Counted from the stretch's first letter, positions 23,603 to 32,364 are shown. The stretch is DNA of 32,779 nucleotides from Sedimentisphaerales bacterium (GCA_028277585.1 JANQFY010000384.1:1-32779); one strand, 5' to 3'. Program-made: numbers and translations. Notes: generated by a model from the sequence alone, not told the origin.

Positions 23603-24223
23603 ATGAGGCCGAACGGAACGGAAGCATCGGCTGAGACGACGCGGTATCACGTACAGGCAGCGACATCGGACGATCTGGCAGCACTGGTTCAGATGCAGAT
23701 GGCGCTGCAGGAGAGCATGGGCGGTGTTGGGGCCAACATGCTCCATCTGGGCCGTCGCAGTACCGTGAGACTCGTCGACCACTACCAAAGGCAGATTGCC
23801 GACGACCAGACGCGAGTGCTGGTTGCCTGCGATGTGCCGTCCGCGGAGGTCGTGGCGATGGGCTCGGGGCGGATCTGGGTGCACGCCGAATATGTCCCGG
23901 CTCGTTCCGGGGAGTTGGTCGACATCTGGGTCGATCCGGACCATCGGCGGCGCGGCCTGGCCGGGCGGATCGCCCGGCGGCTTGTCCGGTTCTTCCGGGC
24001 CCGCCGGGTGGAGTTTCTCTCGGTCAATTACGTTTCGAGTAACGCCGCAGCCGAGGCCCTGTGGAAAGGGATTGGCTTCCACCCCACGTTGATCACGGCC
24101 ACCGCCGAACGACGCACCGTCGAGGCCTTCGCCGGCATGGAAACGCAGCGCATTGTCCCCGTCGGATACCGTGCGGCGATGGGGGACGAGCAGGTTCGCG
24201 CAAGTCTGAATCTGCTCGGCTGA
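23603..24223 (+). CDS. GNAT-family N-acetyltransferase
   Basis: A 206-residue protein with one GNAT domain over about residues 14-165. Motif A is clear: strand 4 VDIWVDPDHRRRGLAGRI (about 111-128), where the R/Q-x-x-G-x-G/A loop (here RRRGLAG) binds the pyrophosphate of acetyl-CoA. Motif B follows with VNYVSSNAAAEALWKGIGF (about 140-158), the usual N-x-x-A-x-x-x-x-x-x-x-G-F pattern. The substrate cannot be told. The C-terminal 40 residues extend beyond a typical single domain. GGGAGG lies about seven bases before the ATG. It stands alone; its end faces a small membrane protein gene. Confidence 0.9.
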   Translation: MRPNGTEASAETTRYHVQAATSDDLAALVQMQMALQESMGGVGANMLHLGRRSTVRLVDHYQRQIADDQTRVLVACDVPSAEVVAMGSGRIWVHAEYVPARSGELVDIWVDPDHRRRGLAGRIARRLVRFFRARRVEFLSVNYVSSNAAAEALWKGIGFHPTLITATAERRTVEAFAGMETQRIVPVGYRAAMGDEQVRASLNLLG

Positions 24224-24277
24224 CCCGATTGGCACAGCCCGGCCAAGCCTTACCCCGTTTTGTCGTCTGGCTCTCGC

Positions 24278-24679
24278 TCAGGCGTAGGGCAGATTGAGGA
24301 TCGAGTTCACCAGGATCACCACGATGGCGGCCGCGATCGTGAGCCGACCGCTGCTGTGTTTCGACCGACTCCAGGAGAGCAATCCCAGCGTCAAGGCGAC
24401 CAGCCCCAGCACGTTGGCCACTCCGAGAAACACCGCGATATTTCCGATGACATCCGGCTGTGCTTGAGCGGCCACCAGGCGGACGCGATGGGCGCCCTGA
24501 CTGATGAGTTCCCAGGGCATGGCGCCTTCGGTAGACTCGGTTTCCTGATTGGCGTTGTTATAGTTGTATGCGCTGCCGGCCGCCAGCAGGGCTTGGCCGC
24601 CAATGAACGTCCAGGCCAACAAGACGAGCACGAGACTCTTTGTCTTGCGGTTCTTCTTGTCTTTGCGAGATAGAGACAT
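24278..24679 (-). CDS. Small membrane protein of unknown function
   Basis: A 133-residue protein with a lysine/arginine-rich N-terminus (SLSRKDKKNRKTK) and three hydrophobic segments at about residues 15-34, 77-101 and 112-128. Between the first two lies a polar loop of about 40 residues rich in N, Q, E and S. By the positive-inside rule the basic N-terminus is cytoplasmic. No family was recognised. AAGGGGG lies about five bases before the ATG. It is convergent with the GNAT gene and downstream of, on the same strand as, the CBS gene, with a 223-base gap, so a separate promoter is likely. Confidence 0.75.
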   Translation of the reverse strand: MSLSRKDKKNRKTKSLVLVLLAWTFIGGQALLAAGSAYNYNNANQETESTEGAMPWELISQGAHRVRLVAAQAQPDVIGNIAVFLGVANVLGLVALTLGLLSWSRSKHSSGRLTIAAAIVVILVNSILNLPYA

Positions 24680-24902
24680 GTTGCCCCCTTAACGTTTGTT
24701 TCGGACGGTTGCGTTGGTTTGGAGGTGCGTTTCGTTCAGATCTTCAGCGTCATGTATCCAGACATACTTCAACCGGACCCACGTAAACTATGCGAATTGC
24801 CGCACGTTCGGGCAAATGGCGGCGCATCGATGGGTGTGCTGGTCGCGCCGGGATGTGATTATCGGTCGCGAGCGGATAGGGGAGACTGTTGCGTGGGCGG
24901 TC

Positions 24903-25931
24903 CTATTCCGGTTGGGCGGGCCCCGGCCAGGTTCCGCGTGCCGGGTCGACGGGTGAAACCCAGCCGGGCACTTGGGCCTGGGTGGGCATGTCACTCAGGA
25001 AGGTCTGCAAAGTCTCCATGTCCTGGGAAATGTATCGGACGATGTCGCGAAGCCGACTGGTCAGATCGCTCTGTTGGAGCTGGAGTCGCGCGAGTTCGGC
25101 TCGGACAGCGACTGCGATGTCGGTCTGGGTGATGATGCCGCAGACTTCATTGTCGGCCATGATGGTCAGACGGTGCAGGTGCATCTGATCCATCTTGATG
25201 CCCGCGCTGAGGACCGAGCAGTCGGGCGGGATCGAGACCATCGGAAACGACATGATATCGACCACCTGCATTTGATTGGGGTCGCGACGGAGAGCCACCA
25301 CGCGCCGGAGCACGTCCTTCTCAGTGATGATCCCCGCAGCGCCCTTATGATGGGTGGCGACCAGGCATGATACGCCGTTGGAGGCCATGATGCGCGCGGC
25401 CTCGGCGACCGAGGCCCCCGTATCGACCGTGAGGACTTCGGTGCTCATGATTTCGGAGACAGCCTTGAGGGGACTGATGGAGATCAAACCCCGCGTGACA
25501 TCCGTTTGGGTGGCGACGCCGACGAGTTGCCCGCTGTCGACGACGGGCAGGCGTTTGATGCCCTTGACTTCCATCACCTTACCGGCGGCAATCACCGAAG
25601 TGTCCGAGGAGACGGTTTCGACGGGGCTTGACATCCGATCGCTGACGCGCAGTCGATGGAACTCCGTGTCGGACCCAGCGACGCCCTTGAGTACGTCCTT
25701 ATCGGTGAGAATGCCAATCACCATTTCATCGTCTACAACGACTACGCAGGAGATGTTGTTGTCCGACATCTTCTTGGTGGCCGAGAAGACACTGTCCTCT
25801 GAGGTGACCGTGACCATCTCACAACTCATGATGTCGCGTATGCGCAGCGTGCGAGCGGTGTCGTTCGATTGGCGGGAGGATGGTTCCTTCGTTTGGGCGA
25901 TCGACGGGGAGTTTTCGGCTGTCAGTGACAT
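24903..25931 (-). CDS. Four-CBS-domain (two Bateman modules) regulatory protein
   Basis: A 342-residue soluble protein with four consecutive CBS domains at about residues 30-85, 95-150, 160-213 and 223-278. Each starts with a (D/E)-I-M-S or DRMSS-type motif and ends with a V/C-G-(I/V)-(I/L/A)-T-x-x-D core (GILTDKDVL, GVATQTDV, GIITEKDVL, GIITQTDI). CBS pairs bind adenine nucleotides and sense energy or ionic state. No catalytic or DNA-binding domain is attached; a helical C-terminal stretch (about 280-318) could bind a partner. GAGGG precedes the ATG at 25931. It is divergent from the alcohol dehydrogenase operon with a 222-base shared region. Confidence 0.92.
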   Translation of the reverse strand: MSLTAENSPSIAQTKEPSSRQSNDTARTLRIRDIMSCEMVTVTSEDSVFSATKKMSDNNISCVVVVDDEMVIGILTDKDVLKGVAGSDTEFHRLRVSDRMSSPVETVSSDTSVIAAGKVMEVKGIKRLPVVDSGQLVGVATQTDVTRGLISISPLKAVSEIMSTEVLTVDTGASVAEAARIMASNGVSCLVATHHKGAAGIITEKDVLRRVVALRRDPNQMQVVDIMSFPMVSIPPDCSVLSAGIKMDQMHLHRLTIMADNEVCGIITQTDIAVAVRAELARLQLQQSDLTSRLRDIVRYISQDMETLQTFLSDMPTQAQVPGWVSPVDPARGTWPGPAQPE

Positions 25932-26036
25932 TGGCGTATCCCTCTAACGGAGTTCCCACATGATATCTGTGTTATCAGCTTGCGACCCGGGTAAATCCTG
26001 GGGTGTTCAGGTGATACTATCGGCTTTTGCGCGGGC

Positions 26037-26068
26037 GGGCTTAGCTGAAAGCTCTTGGGGCTGAGCCC
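26037..26068 (+). promoter_or_regulatory. Nine-base-pair stem-loop upstream of the dehydrogenase operon
   Basis: GGGCTTAGC (26037-26045) pairs with GCTGAGCCC (26060-26068) with one G-U, followed by TTTACT. It overlaps the -35 box of the candidate promoter at 26055-26083, so it may be a DNA operator; it could also act as a weak terminator for an upstream transcript. Confidence 0.35.
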
Positions 26069-26083
26069 TTTACTCGGTAAAAT
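26055..26083 (+). promoter_or_regulatory. Candidate promoter for the dehydrogenase/glycerate kinase operon
   Basis: TTGGGG (26055-26060) and TAAAAT (26078-26083, five of six) are spaced by 17 bases. The -35 is weak, suggesting activator dependence. Transcription would begin near 26090, inside the palindrome below. Confidence 0.42.
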
Positions 26084-26098
26084 ACGTGTTTTCACGTA
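26083..26098. repeat. Palindrome at the predicted transcription start
   Basis: TACGTG-TTTT-CACGTA is a perfect 16-base inverted repeat sharing its first base with the -10 box, a common place for a repressor operator. On the minus strand it is followed by TTTT, so it also resembles a small terminator, but no minus-strand gene lies upstream of it. Confidence 0.5.
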
Positions 26099-26153
26099 GT
26101 CCCCATCGGCTCCTCGGGGCGATCGATCGGGGCGGATTAGAGAGGAGCCTGAC

Positions 26154-27434
26154 GTGACCGGATTCGAAGAGGCCCGAAACCTCCTGGCTCAGTTCAAGGG
26201 GGATTCGTATCGGTGCGGAGCCGATGCCTTGACCCAGGTGGGGCCGATTGTCACTGGCTTCGGGACGCGGGCGGCGCTGGTTCGTGGGACCTTCGCGCAG
26301 AGCGGGGAGGGCGTCCAGACGATTCGCACGTCGTTGGCCCAAGAGGGTGTGTACCTTGGCGCGGAGATCAGGGGCGCCCGACCCAACGCGCCCAAGGACG
26401 ACGTGATTCGGATCGCGAGCCAGTTACGAGCGGCGCGCCCTGACGTTGTCGTTAGCTTCGGTGGGGGCAGCACCATTGACGCGACAAAGGCGGCCAGTGT
26501 GCTCAGTGTCCTCGGAGGCGACGCCGGTGACTATTTCGGATTGTCTCAGGTTACTGAAGCGCTCCATCGGTCGGATCGAATCTTGACGCCGCATGTTGCG
26601 ATCCAGACGTTGGCCGGTTCGGCCGCCCATCTGACGAAGTACTCTAACGTCACCAATCTGGCGACGGGGCAGAAGAAGCTCATTGTTGACGACGCCATTG
26701 TCCCGGCCCACGCGCTGTTCGATCCCAGCGTTACTTGCGGCGTTCCTGCGGGGCTGACCGCCGACGGAGCCCTCGATGGCGTCTCGCATATGCTCGAAGT
26801 CCTCTACGGCGCCGTGGGTAAGCCCAGTTATGAGAAGGTCGCCCAGATTACCCAGGTTGGACTGCACCTGATCCTCAAGTACCTGCCGCTGGCGATTGCG
26901 GATCCGCAGGACATCCGGGCACGAACGGCGCTGGTGCTCGCGACCGATCTGGGGGGATACGCCATCATGATCGGCGGCACGAACGGAGGGCATTTGACGA
27001 GCTTTTCATTGGTCGACATTCTGCCGCACGGGCGGGCGTGCGCCCTGATGAATCCGTACTACACGGTGTTCTTCGCCCCGGCAATTGAGGAGCCCCTCCG
27101 CCTGGTGGGAAGGACCTATCGCCGGGCGGGGCTGACCCAGGCGGATGTCGACGACATGCGAGGTCGGGACCTGGGGATCGCGGTCGCTGAAGCGATGTTG
27201 GCATTCGCTCGGCGAATCGGCTTCCCGACGCGACTGGCTGATATCGATGGGTTCAGCCAGTCGCACATTGAGCGGGCCCTGAGGGCGGCCAAGGACCCTC
27301 AGTTGGCAATGAAGCTGCAGGGCATGCCGATCCCGCTTACCGCCGAGATGGTGGATCAGTACATGGGCTCTGTCCTTGAGGCCGCTCGGGATGGCTGCTT
27401 GCAGGCCGTCAGAAACGTGCCGTTGGAAGGGTGA
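26154..27434 (+). CDS. Iron-containing (group III) alcohol dehydrogenase
   Basis: A 426-residue enzyme of the Fe-ADH family, which interconverts alcohols and aldehydes or ketones using NAD(P). The nucleotide-binding loop GGGSTIDATK is at about 103-112. Metal ligands are all visible: D208 and H212 (DGVSH), H280 (GGTNGGH) and H292 (LPHGRAC). The length is somewhat above the family's usual 380-400. A GTG start at 26154 is supported by GGAG eight bases upstream in AGAGGAGCC. The glycerate kinase gene begins six bases after its stop. Together they suggest an aldehyde or hydroxyacid semialdehyde route ending in glycerate, for example tartronate-semialdehyde reduction, but related enzymes also act on hydroxybutyrate or lactaldehyde, so the substrate is open. 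Confidence 0.92.
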   Translation: MTGFEEARNLLAQFKGDSYRCGADALTQVGPIVTGFGTRAALVRGTFAQSGEGVQTIRTSLAQEGVYLGAEIRGARPNAPKDDVIRIASQLRAARPDVVVSFGGGSTIDATKAASVLSVLGGDAGDYFGLSQVTEALHRSDRILTPHVAIQTLAGSAAHLTKYSNVTNLATGQKKLIVDDAIVPAHALFDPSVTCGVPAGLTADGALDGVSHMLEVLYGAVGKPSYEKVAQITQVGLHLILKYLPLAIADPQDIRARTALVLATDLGGYAIMIGGTNGGHLTSFSLVDILPHGRACALMNPYYTVFFAPAIEEPLRLVGRTYRRAGLTQADVDDMRGRDLGIAVAEAMLAFARRIGFPTRLADIDGFSQSHIERALRAAKDPQLAMKLQGMPIPLTAEMVDQYMGSVLEAARDGCLQAVRNVPLEG

Positions 27435-27440
27435 GTGTCG

Positions 27441-28565
27441 ATGAAAGTTGTTGTCGCGATGGATTCGTTCAAGGGCAGCCTCACGGCTGTGCGGGCCTGT
27501 TCGATCGCCGCCGAGACGATCGAACAGGCCCTGGCCGGAACAGAGGTAGTACTCAAGCCGATGGCCGATGGCGGCGAGGGAACCGCCGCGGCGTTGATGG
27601 CGGCTCGGCAAGGGCAATGGATTGAACACAAAGTGACAGGTCCCTTGCCTTCGACGCCGGTTGACGCCGGTTTCGTTTGGCTACCTGAGGATCGCACTGC
27701 AGTGGTGGAGATGGCTTCGGCCAGTGGTCTCGAATTGATCGGCGAGGAGCAACGTAATCCTCTGTTCACGACCACCTACGGTACAGGCGAGTTGCTCGGC
27801 GCCGCTATCCGACACGGTGCCGAACGCATCCTGCTGGGTGTCGGGGGCAGTGCTACCGTTGATGGCGGGGTCGGAGCGGCGATGGTGCTGGGCTGGCGTT
27901 TCCTGGATGAGGAGGGGCGGGACATCTCTTTGGGAGGGGGTAGTCTCAGCAGGATAAGCGAGATCGCTCCCCCTTCAGAATCGGTCGATATTCCCGTTGA
28001 TGTGCTCTGTGATGTGGATAGTCCCTTGTGCGGTCCGCACGGCGCTGCTCGCGTCTATGGTCCCCAGAAGGGCGCGACGCCCGAAATGGTCGAGACGCTT
28101 GATCGGGGGCTGGCTCACTTGGCCAGTCAGGTCCGAGAACAACTCGGCGCTGAGATTGCGAGGATTCCCGGCTCAGGCGCCGCTGGCGGTCTCGCGGCCG
28201 GGGCGGTAGCGTTTCTGGATGCCCGTCTCGTTTCAGGAGTTGAGGTTGTCATGGACGAGACACAGCTTCGTGAGGCCGTCGCGGATGCCGATTGGGTCAT
28301 CACGGGTGAGGGATGCTTCGACCATCAGTCTCTGCGGGGCAAGGTCGTTTCCGGGGTCGCGCGGGTCGCCCGGGAAGGCGGCGCCCGGGTCGCGGTGCTT
28401 GCCGGCCGTGTTCTCGTATCCCCTCCGGCTCTGGAGATATTGGGGATTGACGTTGCCCTGGCGTGCATGGACGACTCGATGAGTCTCAGGCACGCTCTGA
28501 CGCACAGCGAAGAGCTTCTCCGGGCGGCCGCCTCCCGGCTGGCGCGCGATCATCTGGCCCTTTAA
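27441..28565 (+). CDS. Glycerate kinase (GlxK/GarK family)
   Basis: A 374-residue enzyme. Family features include the N-terminal DSFKGSLTA (about 8-16), MADGGEGT (about 42-49), YGTGELLGAAI, the GVGGSATVDGGVGA loop (about 133-146), and ITGEGCFDHQSLRGK near 289-303, which closely follows the TGEGR-D-x-Q-S/T-x-x-GK pattern of this family. Members phosphorylate D-glycerate, most often to 2-phosphoglycerate, feeding lower glycolysis. The length matches the usual 370-380 residues. I chose the ATG at 27441 because GGAAGGG lies nine bases upstream; a GTG at 27435 is only three bases from it. Transcribed with the alcohol dehydrogenase. Confidence 0.94.
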   Translation: MKVVVAMDSFKGSLTAVRACSIAAETIEQALAGTEVVLKPMADGGEGTAAALMAARQGQWIEHKVTGPLPSTPVDAGFVWLPEDRTAVVEMASASGLELIGEEQRNPLFTTTYGTGELLGAAIRHGAERILLGVGGSATVDGGVGAAMVLGWRFLDEEGRDISLGGGSLSRISEIAPPSESVDIPVDVLCDVDSPLCGPHGAARVYGPQKGATPEMVETLDRGLAHLASQVREQLGAEIARIPGSGAAGGLAAGAVAFLDARLVSGVEVVMDETQLREAVADADWVITGEGCFDHQSLRGKVVSGVARVAREGGARVAVLAGRVLVSPPALEILGIDVALACMDDSMSLRHALTHSEELLRAAASRLARDHLAL

Positions 28566-28627
28566 GCGGACCAATCTGGGAGGGCGGATAAGGTGCGGTA
28601 GGCGCCTGGGTTTCGCCCAGAATCTTC

Positions 28628-28656
28628 TTGGCTTCGCGGGCGATTTGGTGTAAAAT
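28628..28656 (+). promoter_or_regulatory. Candidate promoter for secreted protein gene
   Basis: TTGGCT (28628-28633) and TAAAAT (28651-28656) are spaced by 17 bases, matching four and five of six positions. It lies after the glycerate kinase stop, so the next gene probably has its own transcript. Confidence 0.42.
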
Positions 28657-28719
28657 AGGGCAAACCATGTAATATAGTGCATTCAGGAACGATCGTGCTC
28701 TCTTGGAGAGGGGTACTGG

Positions 28720-29352
28720 ATGAGTAAGTATCTGTTTTATGGGACATTTCTGGTAGTCATGGCCAATCTCTGTCTGGCGGCGCCTGAGCCGGCTATCGTT
28801 CAGGGGCCGGGGCAGTGGACAGTCGAAGTCAAATTCGAGCAGCCGCAGCAACTGGTGCTGCCCTGGGGCGGCAATGGCGCAGCCCGGTACTGGTACACGA
28901 TTCTGACCGTGACCAACCGAACGGGGCGGGATGTGGATTTCTACCCGCGCTGTGAACTGATGACCGATACTTTCCAGATCGTGCCGGCCGGCCGGGGGGT
29001 TCCGGCGGTTGTGTTCGATCGGATCAAGCAGCGCCACCAGAGCCGGTACCCGTTCCTCGAGATGCTGGATCGCGCCGATAACCGTATCCTGCAGGGCGAA
29101 GACAATGCCAAGGATATCGTCGTAATCTGGCGCGACTTCGATCCGCGCGCCACGGGCTTCAAGGTCTTCATTACGGGCCTGAGCAATGAGACGGCGATCG
29201 TGAATCATCCTGTCGCAGTCGATGGAAACGGGACGCCCGTCAAGATCTTCCTCCGCAAAACTCTGCAACTGGACTACGCTTTCCGAGGCGATCCGACCCT
29301 GAGAGATGCGGTCGAGGTCGTCTACAAGGACAAAGCCTGGGTCATGCGGTAG
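28720..29352 (+). CDS. Exported protein of unknown function
   Basis: A 210-residue protein with a signal peptide ending near residue 20 (NLCLA, then APEPA). The mature part is mostly beta-strand: WTVEVKFEQPQQLVLPWG, WYTILTVTNRTGRDVDFYP, VVIWRDFDPRATGFKVFITG, VKIFLRKTLQLDYAF. The T-N-R-T-G motif in the second strand resembles Ig-like or transthyretin-like domains in which a protein compares paired tissue of strands, but no family was recognised. Only one cysteine remains after signal removal. It is probably periplasmic. GGAGAGGGG lies about seven bases before the ATG. Convergent with the fusion kinase gene across a hairpin. Confidence 0.75.
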   Translation: MSKYLFYGTFLVVMANLCLAAPEPAIVQGPGQWTVEVKFEQPQQLVLPWGGNGAARYWYTILTVTNRTGRDVDFYPRCELMTDTFQIVPAGRGVPAVVFDRIKQRHQSRYPFLEMLDRADNRILQGEDNAKDIVVIWRDFDPRATGFKVFITGLSNETAIVNHPVAVDGNGTPVKIFLRKTLQLDYAFRGDPTLRDAVEVVYKDKAWVMR

Positions 29353-29366
29353 CGGGTCGGCTGGAA

Positions 29367-29385
29367 GCCTCCGCGCGGCGGAGGC
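29367..29385. terminator. Hairpin between convergent genes
   Basis: GCCTCCGC (29367-29374) and GCGGAGGC (29378-29385) pair perfectly around a GCG loop, 14 bases after one stop codon and 12 bases from the other. A pyrimidine-rich tail (CTCTCTCATTT) follows on the plus strand. It probably serves the plus-strand gene, possibly both. Confidence 0.55.
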
Positions 29386-29397
29386 GACTCTCTCATT

Positions 29398-32364
29398 TCA
29401 TGCTACGCCCATTCTGCGCAGACGCTGAATCAACTGCGGCAGTGTGTCGAAGCGATTCAGCCGTACGCCCACGGCTCTGCCTCCCGAATGGAGTTCTACG
29501 AACTCGGTGCTTGGATCGAGATTGAAGCGTCGGTAGAATGCCCGCCGGAGAAACTCCTTCACCTCAGTGACGTCTGCTTGCTCCGTATCGACGTGCACCT
29601 GGAAGTAGTCCCCCTGTCCGGCCGCGTTGATGCGCACTGCGACAGCCTCGGACCCAAACGCTCGTTTGAGCATTGCCTCGGCCAGATCGATCAAGGCCAG
29701 CCCTCGGAAGAAGTTGGATCCTTCGAGGCGGTGGAACTCGGGAGGATTCTTAGCCGATAGCGCCGCGTCATCCAGACCCCGGTTGTAATCAAATGCCGTT
29801 GCGCCATGCCGCTCCAGCCAGCGATTCAGGAGGTCGGGGCCCGTGTGATCATGCTCCCAGGCGAGTTGGCGCTCCATATCTTCCCGAGAGGGAAGGGCGT
29901 CGAGGGGCAGATCGATACAGCGATCGCCACGTTGGGACAGCGTGACGTACTCGATCCACTGATCCGGGTGACGGACCAGATAGAAGCACTTGGCCACTTC
30001 AGCGAAGAGGTACGCCAGCATGGCGCGCAACGGGACTCCCTCCTCTTGGACGACCTCGCCTGAGGGGGTGGCCCGTCTCAGAGGAGGATCGCGCCAGCCG
30101 GCGAAGATGGACTTCAGGGTCGCCTCCGCTTGGTCCGCCGCGGCGGGCCGGTTGAGCCGATGGGTGTCCATCAGTTCCTGGATGTACCAGCAGCGTTGGG
30201 CGTCGATGCGCTGTTGCAGTTCGTCGCGTTTGATCAGAAGGGGCAGGCGCAGCAGCAATGAGCAAAGCGATCGGCGACTTTCCAGGGACAGGACGCCGTC
30301 GGTAATCAGATCGTCTTCGACCTGCTGGAAGAAGTCTCGGTTCAGGGGCAGTTGGGTCAGTAGGGCTGCGATCTCCGCTGCCTTGCCTGTCATCTTGCGG
30401 GCTTCACTCGTTGTCAAGGGGCCGGCGCCGGGCGCTTCGGCGTAGCTGCCCCCGGACCAGCGCCAGGCATCCTGGTCGCGCGGCACAGTGTACGGAAAGA
30501 TAATCTGAAAGCGATCGGCGGGAACGGGAAACGTTCCGATGATGCGGTAGTTGTCCTTCGGATCCGATGAGATCAGCGTGCCGCACCCGGCCTGGCCCTT
30601 CTGTTCGGTAGCCTGGTCCAACGAGCCGGCGCGTACCCCCGTGCCATACTCGGCTTGGCAGGCCAGGTGCACGAGCAAGTCCGGCGGGATGCCGATCTCG
30701 AACAGGGCGTTGATCGCGTTCTTGGTCGCGACGGTGACGGCTGAGGAACTGGAAAAGCCGCCTTGAGGGATGTTGCCCGTCGAGGCCAGATGCAGGCCCT
30801 GGAACCGGCCGCGACCGAGATGGGCCCGGACCTTGGCGCCCAGCGTGCCCTCGCGCAGCGTGCGCATAGAGGCGATCGCGTTGCTAACCAGCGAGAAGGG
30901 GCGCCGCATATTCGTGCTGACCCAGAGCGTCATCGGAGGTAAGGGCCGTTGCTTTCTGCGCCGCTGTTCGATCTCTTCGTCGCTGAAATAGCCCAGTGAG
31001 AGCAGAACGGTCTCGCTCATGTGCGTGCCGAATTCCTCGTACGTGTGCAGATCGGCGACGTCGCTGCCCGGATACATCACGGGTGAATCGGAGGGAATCG
31101 AATTGATATTCTCGCGGTACTTCGGGTCCGTTGGGTGCAGATGGATCCGGCCGTCGGCCGCACTTTGGACGAGCATAACGATCTGCTCGGCGCCGGCGGC
31201 GTTGCCGGCGCCGATCGGCATCTGCCAGGCGGGCCCAAAGAACCGGACCATGTCGGGATGCATGAAGGCAATGCGCAGGCGCCCTCCAGAGATGCCGATT
31301 CCGAGCGGTTGATCTCCGCGAAATGCCAGCTCCTCTCTCTCGATCATCGCGGCAAGTTCTTCCAATTGCCGGGCGATCGAGGCGACCTGTCCAGCCGGTC
31401 GGTCGGCCGCAATGGCTCGGGCGATGTCCTCAGCCTCCTGTTCCTCGGGGAAGGGCAGCGAGCCGGTGGTTGCCAGAATTCCCTCCAGCAGGGCCAGGTC
31501 CCTGGGTCGCGTCACGTCGGAGCAGAGCAGGTCGTACTCGGGATCGCTCGGTGTTGTGGTCAGCGTACGGATGTCCCCGCCGTCGCGACTGATGGCTTCG
31601 ATGATATCGGTCAGATAGTATTGGCCCTGGGCGTTGGCGTTGCTCAGATTGCGCAGGTAACGCATCAGTGTTGTCGCGCGGATCACGTAAAGCGGGCAGT
31701 TCCCCTCCGTCAGGCCCAGCAGGTGTTGTCGCTTCGCCTCATCCCGTTCTTGGGCTATGTCCTTCTCCTCGATGATGTGCGTGACATGGCCGTTCCCGTC
31801 CCGTACGATGCGTCCTCTGCCTTGATTCTTGGGCGGTTCATAGCGGGCGGTCAGAAACGTCAGATCCGCCGGACGTTGCCCCTGGCGGTGTTGCTCACAG
31901 AGACGCCGAAACACCGAGGACGGGACGACTCGGTCACCCATTGTGATGACGAGCAGTGGGTCCCGAGCGATCAGGGTCGGGACACAAAATGCCTCGAAAG
32001 CCGCGAACGCCGTCCCACCGGTGGGGTTGTCAGAGTGGATGTACGTGTTGTCGTTGCCCAGTGCCGCTGAGACCTCCTCATGGCGATAACCCACGACGCC
32101 GATTGCCGGCGACGGGCTGAAACGGCGGAATGCTTCGATCGAATGGCGGGCCAGCGGGGTACCATGCACCAGTTGAATGCACTTCGGATCGCGGCCGAAC
32201 CGAGTGCCTTTGCCCGCAGCCAGAACGACCAGAACGGGTGTGTCCGTTGTGATGGCATCAAACGCGGCGAGGGTCCCGGGGTTGAGGATCTTTGCTTCGG
32301 CAAGCGTCGCCGCCTTTTCCAGAGGGCGCCCTACGCCGGGTCGGTGTGTCTGATCTTTTTCCAT
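29398..32364 (-). CDS. Fusion of GlmU-type nucleotidyltransferase and GHMP sugar kinase
   Basis: A 988-residue cytoplasmic protein. The N-terminal domain (about 42-300) has the GlmU-type sequence series: VLAAGKGTRFGRDPK (46-60), PTGGTAFA (114-121), TMGDRV (141-146), GRGRIVRD (182-189), IIEEKD (197-202), NCPLY, and AQGQYYLTDII (245-255), as in UDP-GlcNAc pyrophosphorylase; the left-handed beta-helix acetyltransferase part of GlmU is absent. From about 350 a GHMP kinase begins: RLRIAFMHPDM (in place of the R-x-N-L-x-G-E-H-x-D sugar motif), NIPQGGFSSSSAV (531-543) as the phosphate-binding loop, and GVRAGSLDQATE (576-587). The order of domains recalls Fkp of Bacteroides, but the pyrophosphorylase half is of another type. 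Probably makes an NDP-sugar from a free sugar. Start: ATG at 32364, or a GTG nine bases earlier. Confidence 0.85.
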   Translation of the reverse strand: MEKDQTHRPGVGRPLEKAATLAEAKILNPGTLAAFDAITTDTPVLVVLAAGKGTRFGRDPKCIQLVHGTPLARHSIEAFRRFSPSPAIGVVGYRHEEVSAALGNDNTYIHSDNPTGGTAFAAFEAFCVPTLIARDPLLVITMGDRVVPSSVFRRLCEQHRQGQRPADLTFLTARYEPPKNQGRGRIVRDGNGHVTHIIEEKDIAQERDEAKRQHLLGLTEGNCPLYVIRATTLMRYLRNLSNANAQGQYYLTDIIEAISRDGGDIRTLTTTPSDPEYDLLCSDVTRPRDLALLEGILATTGSLPFPEEQEAEDIARAIAADRPAGQVASIARQLEELAAMIEREELAFRGDQPLGIGISGGRLRIAFMHPDMVRFFGPAWQMPIGAGNAAGAEQIVMLVQSAADGRIHLHPTDPKYRENINSIPSDSPVMYPGSDVADLHTYEEFGTHMSETVLLSLGYFSDEEIEQRRRKQRPLPPMTLWVSTNMRRPFSLVSNAIASMRTLREGTLGAKVRAHLGRGRFQGLHLASTGNIPQGGFSSSSAVTVATKNAINALFEIGIPPDLLVHLACQAEYGTGVRAGSLDQATEQKGQAGCGTLISSDPKDNYRIIGTFPVPADRFQIIFPYTVPRDQDAWRWSGGSYAEAPGAGPLTTSEARKMTGKAAEIAALLTQLPLNRDFFQQVEDDLITDGVLSLESRRSLCSLLLRLPLLIKRDELQQRIDAQRCWYIQELMDTHRLNRPAAADQAEATLKSIFAGWRDPPLRRATPSGEVVQEEGVPLRAMLAYLFAEVAKCFYLVRHPDQWIEYVTLSQRGDRCIDLPLDALPSREDMERQLAWEHDHTGPDLLNRWLERHGATAFDYNRGLDDAALSAKNPPEFHRLEGSNFFRGLALIDLAEAMLKRAFGSEAVAVRINAAGQGDYFQVHVDTEQADVTEVKEFLRRAFYRRFNLDPSTEFVELHSGGRAVGVRLNRFDTLPQLIQRLRRMGVA

